A DNA stretch of 44,671 nt. It comes from Myxococcales bacterium (GTDB lineage: Bacteria; Myxococcota_A; Polyangia; Polyangiales; Polyangiaceae). Within the stretch, counting starts at the first letter, position 1. Each line of letters begins with the position of its first letter. The position numbers were made by a program, and so were the translations under genes. The stretch spans positions 1-44,671 of the forward strand of contig JAEUKE010000185.1 of the NCBI GenBank assembly GCA_016794345.1, written 5' to 3'. A model generated the notes under the pieces. That model did not search any database. It saw only the letters and a list, made by a program, of their open reading frames with translations, and was not told the DNA's origin. This document shows positions 30,495 to 37,390 of this stretch, in pieces.

Positions 30495-32635
30495 TGGCCC
30501 GCGTCCTTGCCGTCTTGTTCCTCGCGCTCGCGTGGCTCCTGCCTCTCGGCTCCGCGCACGCGCACATCGGGCACGGGAAGCAGAAGCTGGAGCTCGGCAA
30601 ACGCGCCGCTGCGCCCCGCGAGGGTCCGCGCGGGCGCGCCGCGATCTCGGCGCAGGGCTCCCCCGTTCGTCTGGTCCGGGCCGGAGACGGCAGCTACGTC
30701 GCCGGGTTCGAGCTGAAGAACACCGGCGACGGTCCGCTCCAGGTCTATCGCGTCGCCATCCGCGGCACGGACGACGGCGGCCCGAAGCCTCCGGTCGGCC
30801 TCGGCATCCAGACGTTGCCCAAGGCCACGAACGTCCTCGGGCCGGGCGAGTCGCGCCTCTACAACGTCGTGTGGCGCCCCGATCAGACGAGCGTCACACA
30901 AGCTTACGGTCATGTCATCGTCGAGACCGACTCGGCGGCGCCGGGCGCGAGCGAGTTCGATCCTCCGCTGTACCTGGGGATCGTCGCCGACAGGCGGCCA
31001 GCTCCGCTCCGCCACATCCTGCTGATCGCGATCCTCCTCCCGCTCTTGGCCGCCGCCGCGGCGCTCGCGGCGAGGCTCAGGCCAGCCGGCGGCGAGCGCG
31101 CCCTCCGCGCTGCCGCCACCGTCATCGCGACGCTCGCCGTCGCCGCGAGCGCGATCCCCGTCGCGACGTTCGTGCGAAGCGCCGGTGTGGAAGACGGCAA
31201 CGACGGCGTGCAGATGATCGAGCGCGCGGTGGTGGGTGGCGTCGATCTGTTCCTCGGCGTGGACGGCCTCACGGCGCCGCTCTTGCCCATCCCGGCCGTG
31301 TTGCTCCTCGCGTGTGTGCTGGCCGCCTCCGACGGTCGTGTCGTGCGGCTGTGTCTCTTCGGTGCGCCGCTGACCTCGGCCGCGCTCCTCCTGCTCTCCG
31401 GTCAGAGCCTCCCGCTCTCGGCGGTCGGGCTGGTCGGGGCGGCGCTCTTCGCGTCGATGCTCACGACGACGCGCACCGGCGGTCGCCTTCGCCCGGGCGG
31501 CTTCAAGGTGCTCGTCGCGGGCGGCGTCGCGAGCGCGGCGTTCCTCCTGCTGACGCACTACCTCGCGCGCGCAACACCGGACGTCATCGGAGTGGACGGC
31601 AAGCCCCTCGAGCTCGTCTTTGCGCTGCCCGACGCGGCGCGTGAGATCCTGCACGGCCACGCGTCTGCCGACTTCCGCGCGATCGGCCTGCCGGGGCCTC
31701 GCGGGCTGTTCGTCCTCGCGCTGATCACCGCAGCGGCGCTCTCGTTTGCTGCGCCGTTCCACCGAGCCCCGGCGGAGGTGGTGACCGAGGCGGAGTCGAG
31801 CGACGCGGCGCTCGCGATCGGCGCGCTCTCGCTCGTCGGCGGCTTCGTGCTCCTGCGCTTCGGCGTGCTCCTCTCGCCCGAGTCGGCTCGCTGGGGAGCG
31901 CCGGCGATGGCGACCATCGGGGTGCTGACGATCGCCGGCGCGGTGGCGCGCGCGAGCGTCGACTCGGATCTGCGCGGCCTCGCGGGCGCGCTTCCGAGCG
32001 CGACGGGCGGCATCGTGTGGGTCGCTGCGAGCAGCCTGACGCCACAAGGCATCCAGGGCGCGATCGCCGTCACCATCGCGAAGCCGATCGCGGCAGCGCT
32101 CTTCATCCTCTGCGCCGGCGCGCTCGTCGAGCGCACCGGCAGCGCGGAGCTCGCGTCCTTCCGCGGCGTAGGCCGCAGCGCCCCGCGGCTCGCGTTCGCG
32201 CTGGTGGTCGCGGCGCTCGCGTCGACGGCCGCGCCGGGCGGCGCCTCGTTCTGGGGGGCCTGGCTGGGCCTGGTCGGTGCGGTCGGACGCGCCCCCGGCG
32301 TCGCGTTCGCGCTGGCCTTCGGCCTCGCCCTCGCCATCGCTGCACACACGCGGCTGTGGCGGCTCTTCGCCGGCGCGCCCAACCCTTCGTGGGAGCGGGC
32401 GCCCGCGCTCGAGCCGTTCGGGGGTCGCTTGCCCGATCTGCGCAGCGGGCGCGAGCGGGCCTGGGCCTTCGTGCTCGTCGCGACGCTCGTCCTCCTGACG
32501 CTCGCGCCCCGCTCCTGGCTGAGCGTGACGAACCACGTGGTGCTCGACGTGTTGCCGATCGTCGATCCTCCGGGGCCCACCCAGGTCGCCTCCCGTTCGC
32601 CCGCAGCGACCGAGCGCGCTACCTTCCCCGGGTGA
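30494..32635 (+). CDS. Degenerate NuoM-like membrane protein with periplasmic Ig-like head
   Basis: The 713-residue protein starts with a signal peptide or first helix (about 1-22). An Ig-like DUF1573/ASH-type beta domain follows (about 55-165; VAGFELKNTGDGPLQVYRVA, VLGPGESRLYNVVW), then about fourteen helices. The helices align by eye with NuoM: MIERAVVGGVDLFLGVDGL (241-259), SLVGGFVLLRFGVLLSP (446-462), VDSDLRGLAGALPS (489-502) and AALFILCAGALVERTGSAEL (533-552). The charged residues needed in NuoM are gone: WE becomes VG (311-312), the TM7 Lys motif is SFAAPFHRAP, the TM8 Lys is Val448, and the TM12 Glu is Ala589. The ATG at 30494 follows AAGGAG; a GTG at 30491 is possible. It is coupled to the gene before (TGATG) and after (GTGA). 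Confidence 0.72.
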   Translation: MARVLAVLFLALAWLLPLGSAHAHIGHGKQKLELGKRAAAPREGPRGRAAISAQGSPVRLVRAGDGSYVAGFELKNTGDGPLQVYRVAIRGTDDGGPKPPVGLGIQTLPKATNVLGPGESRLYNVVWRPDQTSVTQAYGHVIVETDSAAPGASEFDPPLYLGIVADRRPAPLRHILLIAILLPLLAAAAALAARLRPAGGERALRAAATVIATLAVAASAIPVATFVRSAGVEDGNDGVQMIERAVVGGVDLFLGVDGLTAPLLPIPAVLLLACVLAASDGRVVRLCLFGAPLTSAALLLLSGQSLPLSAVGLVGAALFASMLTTTRTGGRLRPGGFKVLVAGGVASAAFLLLTHYLARATPDVIGVDGKPLELVFALPDAAREILHGHASADFRAIGLPGPRGLFVLALITAAALSFAAPFHRAPAEVVTEAESSDAALAIGALSLVGGFVLLRFGVLLSPESARWGAPAMATIGVLTIAGAVARASVDSDLRGLAGALPSATGGIVWVAASSLTPQGIQGAIAVTIAKPIAAALFILCAGALVERTGSAELASFRGVGRSAPRLAFALVVAALASTAAPGGASFWGAWLGLVGAVGRAPGVAFALAFGLALAIAAHTRLWRLFAGAPNPSWERAPALEPFGGRLPDLRSGRERAWAFVLVATLVLLTLAPRSWLSVTNHVVLDVLPIVDPPGPTQVASRSPAATERATFPG

Positions 32636-33207
32636 CCCTGCTGAAGATCGCCCACGTCGGGCACCCGGTCTTGCGCGACCGATCACGCGAGCTCACTCGC
32701 GACGAGCTCGCGTCCGCCGCCGTGCAGCGCTTCATCGACGACCTCGTCGAGACGATGCGCGACGCGAGCGGAGCCGGTCTCGCGGCCCCGCAGGTCCACA
32801 ACCCGATCCGCGTCTGCGCGCTCGAGGTCACCGCGAACCCACGTTACCCGTACCTGCCCGAGATTCCGCTGACCATCCTCGTGAACCCGGTCGTCGCTTC
32901 GCTCGGCGAGGAGACCTTCGAGAGCTACGAAGGGTGCCTGAGCGTCCCGAACCTCCGCGGGGTCGTCCGCCGCAACACGGATATCGAGCTCACCTACTGG
33001 GACCGAGACGGCGCCCAGCACAAGGAGCGTGTCGGTGGGCTCGCGGCCTGTGTCTACCAACACGAGATCGACCACCTCGATGGAAAGCTCTTCCTCGATC
33101 GAGTCGAGGACACCCGGACCCTCACCACCTGGACCGAGTTCGAGCGGTTCCACAGGCAGGCGTACCTGGAGAAGATCCTGCCGCTCGTCCCGCGGATGGG
33201 CGGCTGA
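32632..33207 (+). CDS. def: Peptide deformylase
   Basis: The 191-residue enzyme removes the formyl group from new proteins. It carries all three signatures: GAGLAAPQV (47-55), EGCLSVP (100-106, metal-ligand Cys102) and QHEIDHLDG (143-151, His144 and His148 as ligands and Glu145 catalytic). The GTG start overlaps the NuoM-like gene stop as GTGA, so its translation is linked to that gene. The long C-terminal extension (about 155-191: TRTLTTWTEFERFHRQAYLE) is common in type 1 deformylases from high-GC groups. It ends the tightly overlapped run, and the next gene starts 37 bases later. Confidence 0.96.
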   Translation: MTLLKIAHVGHPVLRDRSRELTRDELASAAVQRFIDDLVETMRDASGAGLAAPQVHNPIRVCALEVTANPRYPYLPEIPLTILVNPVVASLGEETFESYEGCLSVPNLRGVVRRNTDIELTYWDRDGAQHKERVGGLAACVYQHEIDHLDGKLFLDRVEDTRTLTTWTEFERFHRQAYLEKILPLVPRMGG

Positions 33208-33244
33208 CTGGATCCGGCTCGGTCCTCGTGGCAAAGGAGCACAC

Positions 33245-33943
33245 GTGACCGACGAGCCGCCTCCGTCCGGCGAAGACAAGAAGCCGAAGCGCACGTTCGA
33301 CGTGCGCGCCCCTCGCGTGTCGCGTTCCACGAAGGACTCGGCCCTCTACCAGCCGCAGCCCCCGCGCGAGCCACGCCCTCGCCCCGCCCGGGATCGAAGG
33401 CCCGAAGAGCGCCCGCGCCGCGTGGCGTCGCCGGAGGCCGGCGCGCGCCCCGAAGCCGCCTTGTCGGAGCGACCCTCACCGCCCGCCGCGGCCGCAGCCA
33501 AGCCCATCCCCGACGCGGCGCCTGCCCCGAAGCCCGCGCTGGTCGAACGTCCTCAGCCCAAGCTTCAGCCCAAGCCTCAGCCAAAGGCAGAGCCGCCGCC
33601 TGCACCCGCGGCGCCCGCCTCGATCGAAGAGGAGCTTCGTATCCTCGGCGCCCGTCCGGTGAGCGAGGCCCGGAAGAAGAAGAAGAAGGACAAGCCCCGG
33701 ACCGCGAAGGAGGCGCTTCAGGCGCGAACCTCGAATGCGCCGCGCGCGGCCGCTCCCAGCTCGGCGAAGCCCGCCAAGACGAAGCCCTCGCCCTCTGCGG
33801 CTCCGAGCGCCGCCGCCGAGACGCGCAGCGCCGAAGACGAAGGCCCCGAGTCGGACGACGCACCGGACAGCTCGCCCTCGGAGCCTCCGGCCGCGAAGCC
33901 CGGTCTCTGGTCGAAGCTGCGGCGCTTCATCATCGGACGCTGA
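33245..33943 (+). CDS. Low-complexity disordered basic/acidic protein
   Basis: The 232-residue product has an almost entirely disordered composition: Pro, Arg, Ala, Lys, Glu and Ser, with no hydrophobic core. It has short basic segments (EARKKKKKDKPR) and an acidic stretch (SAEDEGPESDDAPDSS). One short ordered-looking motif, IEEELRILGARPVSEA, and a C-terminal amphipathic end, GLWSKLRRFIIGR, may be interaction peptides; the latter may contact a membrane or protein. The GTG at 33245 has CAAAGGAG upstream, a strong site. It probably belongs to the def transcript. I cannot assign a function. Confidence 0.6.
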   Translation: MTDEPPPSGEDKKPKRTFDVRAPRVSRSTKDSALYQPQPPREPRPRPARDRRPEERPRRVASPEAGARPEAALSERPSPPAAAAAKPIPDAAPAPKPALVERPQPKLQPKPQPKAEPPPAPAAPASIEEELRILGARPVSEARKKKKKDKPRTAKEALQARTSNAPRAAAPSSAKPAKTKPSPSAAPSAAAETRSAEDEGPESDDAPDSSPSEPPAAKPGLWSKLRRFIIGR

Positions 33944-33996
33944 AGCGCTCTCGCCCGGCCCTGTGCGCGAAAGGTGGCGCGCGCGGCCGGCGTCGC

Positions 33997-34042
33997 TTGG
34001 CCGGCTCGGCGCGGTGACGTTTGGCCGGCTCGGCGCGGTGAC
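33997..34042. repeat. Two-copy 24-base tandem repeat
   Basis: TTGGCCGGCTCGGCGCGGTG plus AC occurs twice, at 33997-34018 and 34021-34042, separated by GT. It lies between convergent genes, seven bases before the stop of the cyclase gene on the other strand. It looks like a simple tandem duplication; no function is visible. Confidence 0.8.
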
Positions 34043-34048
34043 TGACGA

Positions 34049-36175
34049 TCAGCCGCTGCTGACGGCGGTCGTCGGCTCGGCCGCGAACGGGTTGTTCGGC
34101 ACCGAGACGCGCGCAGCCTTGCGGAGCACGTTGTAGATCCGGAGCGGCTTCTCTTTGCCCTTCACCTTCGCGCTCGGCAGCTCCTCGACCTCGAAGCGGT
34201 TCTTCAAGCGCGCGAGCGTGTGCTCGCTCACGATGATCTGCCCGCTCGCCGCGTGTGAGCAGAGCCGGGCCGAGGTGTTCGCGGTGTCACCGATGACGGT
34301 GTAGGAGAGCGCCTTCGAGCTGCCGATGTAGCCGGCGACGAGCGGCCCGGTGTGGATGCCGATACCGACCCCGAGCGGGTTCTCGTCGCGCTCCATGCGC
34401 TTCCGGTTGAACTGACCGAGCACCTCGCCCATCTCGAGCGCGCACTCGACCGAGCGGAACGCGTCGTCCGGCACCTGCACCGGAGCGCCCCAGAGGGCCA
34501 TGATGCCGTCGCCCATGAACTTGTCGAGCGTGCCTTCGAAGTTGAAGATCGTGTCGACCATCAGCTCGAAGTACTCGTTCAACATCTCGACGAGCGCCTC
34601 GGGGGGGCTGCCCTCGCTCATCCGCGTGAAGCCGCGGATGTCGCTGTTGAAGACGGTGCACTCCTCCACGCGCTGACCGCCGGGCTTCACTTCGAGCTGA
34701 CCGCTGATGACTCGCTCGGCGATGTTCGGCGAGAGCAGGCGGCTCAATCGCTCGCGCGAGATGATCTCGGCCTCGACCTTCTTGCCGAGGATGTTGATCT
34801 CGATGAAGCGCGCCGCTTGGTTCGTGATCGTCTGGACGAGCTCGAGGTCCTTCGCCTGAAAGCGGGCGAGCGTCTCCGAGTCGAGCCAGAGGACGCCGAG
34901 GATCTCGTTGTCGTGCTGCAGCAGAGGCGTGACGATGGCCGAGCTGATCCGGTTCAGGATCATGCTCTTGCCCTTGGAGGCGGCAAAATCCATCGCAGCG
35001 TCGTGGGTGAGCACGGCGGCGCGCTCCTTCACGACGTGGTTCAAGATGGTGCTGGAGACGGTGATGGGCGCGTTGGAGCCGTCGCGGCGCTTGGAGGCGC
35101 AGAGCTGGAGCTCGCCCGCGTCGTTCCGTAGGAAGATGACGGCGCGGTCAGCGTTGATGAACTTGAGGATGCTCGCCAACGTCTTGTCGAGGAGCTTCGT
35201 CGTGTCGCGCTCGATGCCGATCGCGTGGCTGAGCTCATGGGAGAGCCGGAGGCGCTCGTAGTCCGCGCGGAGCTGACCGACGTCGTTTGCGATGCGGTCG
35301 AAGGGCAAGAACCCCTTCTCGACCGCGTCGATCTGCGTGCCGATCTGCCGCTCCTGATCGTTGATGGCGATGTTGCCGCCGATCTGCGGGGTGGGGAGCG
35401 GAACGAAGCCTGTGATTCCGGCCCCACGCATCGTGAAGCCGGCCTGCGGCGGGGGCTGGAAGCCGGGCGCCTGCGGAGCCCCCCCCGGTCGCGGCAAGGG
35501 CAGCGGCGCGGTGCCGCCGGCCCCGGCGCCGTAGGGCTGCCCGGCCACACCCGTGCTCGGCGGCATCGAGCCCGGCGGCATCGACGGCCCCAGCGGTTGC
35601 CCGTGCGGGCCTACCGGCGGCGGCTGGACTTGCCGCGCCTGCACCATGGGCGGCGGGTAGGGCGGGTAGCCCGGCTGCTGCTGCGGCTGCCCCTGTTGCG
35701 GGAAGGGCATCTGCCCGGAGACCGCGAGCGGCGACTGCCCCGGAGCGTGTTGCGCGGGAGAGTGCGGAGGACCAGCCGACCCTGGCCCCTGCTGCCAGGC
35801 TTGTTGCGGCTGGACAGGCGGGTAGCCGGGCTGCTGTTGCGGGGCCTGCGCCGGGCGGGGAGCCGAAGCGGCGCCCGGCTGCTGTCCCATCGGGGCCTCC
35901 TCGAATCGGCCGCGCGTCGCGCCCAGCGCGATCTCGTCCCCGTGTTTGAGCACCGCCTCGCCGCGGACCCGCTCGTTGTTGACGAAGGTGCCGTTGAGGC
36001 TGCCGAGATCGCGGAGCACGTAGTGATCCCCGCGCTGCTCGATGATGCAGTGCTCCTTCGAGACGATCTTGTCGAGGAGCTGGATCGTGTTGTTCGGGTG
36101 GCGCCCCAGCGAGTTGACGGCGCGCAGATCGACGGACTGCGTGCCTTCCGCCGTCGTTAAGATGAGCCGCGCCAT
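34049..36175 (-). CDS. FHA-GAF-adenylate cyclase (class III) signalling protein
   Basis: The 708-residue cytoplasmic protein is a three-domain signalling enzyme. FHA (about 1-95) has LGRHPNNTIQ, SKEHC and SLNGTFVNN for phosphothreonine binding. A Pro/Gln/Gly-rich linker follows (about 100-265). A GAF domain (about 300-455) has LDKTLASILKFINADRAVIF. A class III cyclase domain (about 490-690) has FNSDIRGFTRMSE (metal Asp), TLDKFMGDGIMALWG (Lys for adenine; second Asp) and YTVIGDTANTSARL (transition-state Asn). The residues favour ATP over GTP, so cAMP is the likely product. The ATG at 36175 begins the FHA domain; a small hairpin (36192-36208) lies just upstream. It is divergent from the dual-FHA gene. 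Confidence 0.92.
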   Translation of the reverse strand: MARLILTTAEGTQSVDLRAVNSLGRHPNNTIQLLDKIVSKEHCIIEQRGDHYVLRDLGSLNGTFVNNERVRGEAVLKHGDEIALGATRGRFEEAPMGQQPGAASAPRPAQAPQQQPGYPPVQPQQAWQQGPGSAGPPHSPAQHAPGQSPLAVSGQMPFPQQGQPQQQPGYPPYPPPMVQARQVQPPPVGPHGQPLGPSMPPGSMPPSTGVAGQPYGAGAGGTAPLPLPRPGGAPQAPGFQPPPQAGFTMRGAGITGFVPLPTPQIGGNIAINDQERQIGTQIDAVEKGFLPFDRIANDVGQLRADYERLRLSHELSHAIGIERDTTKLLDKTLASILKFINADRAVIFLRNDAGELQLCASKRRDGSNAPITVSSTILNHVVKERAAVLTHDAAMDFAASKGKSMILNRISSAIVTPLLQHDNEILGVLWLDSETLARFQAKDLELVQTITNQAARFIEINILGKKVEAEIISRERLSRLLSPNIAERVISGQLEVKPGGQRVEECTVFNSDIRGFTRMSEGSPPEALVEMLNEYFELMVDTIFNFEGTLDKFMGDGIMALWGAPVQVPDDAFRSVECALEMGEVLGQFNRKRMERDENPLGVGIGIHTGPLVAGYIGSSKALSYTVIGDTANTSARLCSHAASGQIIVSEHTLARLKNRFEVEELPSAKVKGKEKPLRIYNVLRKAARVSVPNNPFAAEPTTAVSSG

Positions 36176-36388
36176 TCGGTCAGCAGAGTAGCTTCTCGCA
36201 ACGAGAGGAACAATCCGATTCCCCGCCAGAAAAGCTGCTGGCGCGGCCGCGTCTCCGGGTCTGGCCACCTCCTCGTTCGGGCGGTCGACCGGCCGGGCTC
36301 TGAACGTGGGTCTAGCCCGGCGTCGAGCCCGAAAAGCTCGGGTTTCTTGGCCAAGCCCGGCCGTCTCGTGAGATCTGGCGCGAAGGTC

Positions 36389-37387
36389 ATGGCGATTTCC
36401 GTCATCGTTCACGGCGCTCGCCCCTGCCCCGAGCCGGACAAGCGCCGGATCACGTTCGACACGCCGAGGATCGTGATCGGACGCGCCTCGAGCAGCGACG
36501 TGCGCTTGCCCGACGCGAGCGTCTCGCCCCGCCATCTGACCATCCAGCAGCGGGGCAACCGTTTCGCGATCGTCGACGAAGGAAGCACGAACGGCACCTT
36601 CGTCGGGCGCACGAAGCTGTCACCGAAGGCCCCGCAGGTCGTGGATCAGCGCGCGTTCGTGCGCGCCGGGCGCTTCGTGCTGGAGATCTCGATCGGCCCC
36701 GGGAACGCGAGCGCTCAGCCGGCCGCCGTTGCGAAGGAGCTCGCCCTCGGGCTGGTCATCGAACGTCTCCTCGAAGAGGGAGAGGACGCGCGGCCGCAGC
36801 TGCTCGTCGAGTCGGGCCCCGACGCAGGCGCAGCCCTCGTCCTCGAGCCGGGGGAGCCCGCCGTGATCGGCCGTTCGCGCGAGGCCGAGCTCGCGCTCAC
36901 CGACGCGGGAGCCTCGCGACGACACGTCGAGGTCCTGTGGCGAGGGGACGGCATCGTCGTCCGCGACCTGGGCTCGAAATCGGGCAGCGAGCTGGGAGAT
37001 CGGATCCTCGGCTCCGCGAGCACCCCGTGGCGAGAGGGCGAGAAGCTCCTCCTCGGCGACACCGTCATCGGCCGCGCCTTCGACGCGCCCGAGGCGCTCT
37101 CGGAGATCGAGCGCGCGCCGGACGAGAAGTTCGCGACGGCTGATATCGATCTGTCGCCGTTCGAGCCCGAGCCCGAGCCCGAGGAGAGCGACGCGGTCGA
37201 GGCGGAGCCCGCGGAGGCGGCGCCCTCCGACGAGGAGACGCCGACCCCCGAAGAGACCGAAGAAGCCGCCGCGCTCGCTGCACGCTCGCGCGGCGCGACG
37301 TGGAGCATGACCGACGTCGCGGTCGTGCTCCTGGCGCTCGGCGTCTTCAGCCTGAGCGCGGTCGGCTACTTCGTCCTGTTGCGTTGA
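36389..37387 (+). CDS. Membrane protein with two FHA domains
   Basis: The 332-residue protein has FHA domain 1 (about 1-110; IGRASSSDVRLP, SPRHL, STNGTFVG) and FHA domain 2 (about 125-225; IGRSREAELALTD, ASRRHVEV, SKSGSEL), each keeping the GR, SxxH and NG/SGS loops that bind phosphothreonine. An acidic Glu/Pro-rich region follows (about 245-300; EPEPEPEESD), and a single C-terminal membrane helix (VAVVLLALGVFSLSAVGYFV) anchors it with the FHA domains in the cytoplasm. It is divergent from the FHA-cyclase gene, and the two may be co-regulated or interact. The ATG at 36389 follows GAAGG; an earlier TTG is less likely. A kinase for either is not in the window. Confidence 0.88.
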   Translation: MAISVIVHGARPCPEPDKRRITFDTPRIVIGRASSSDVRLPDASVSPRHLTIQQRGNRFAIVDEGSTNGTFVGRTKLSPKAPQVVDQRAFVRAGRFVLEISIGPGNASAQPAAVAKELALGLVIERLLEEGEDARPQLLVESGPDAGAALVLEPGEPAVIGRSREAELALTDAGASRRHVEVLWRGDGIVVRDLGSKSGSELGDRILGSASTPWREGEKLLLGDTVIGRAFDAPEALSEIERAPDEKFATADIDLSPFEPEPEPEESDAVEAEPAEAAPSDEETPTPEETEEAAALAARSRGATWSMTDVAVVLLALGVFSLSAVGYFVLLR

Positions 37388-37390
37388 GCG

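Noticed and set aside
28497..32635. Calling the two membrane proteins functional complex I subunits nuoL and nuoM
   Set aside because: Key Glu and Lys positions are lost at all sites I could align, and extra domains are present; no other nuo gene is nearby.
29201..32686. Very long minus-strand open frame opposite the NuoL/NuoM-like genes
   Set aside because: Its composition is Arg/Glu/Asp/Gly-rich low-complexity, as expected for a shadow of GC-rich plus-strand codons. The plus-strand genes have membrane-protein patterns and good starts.
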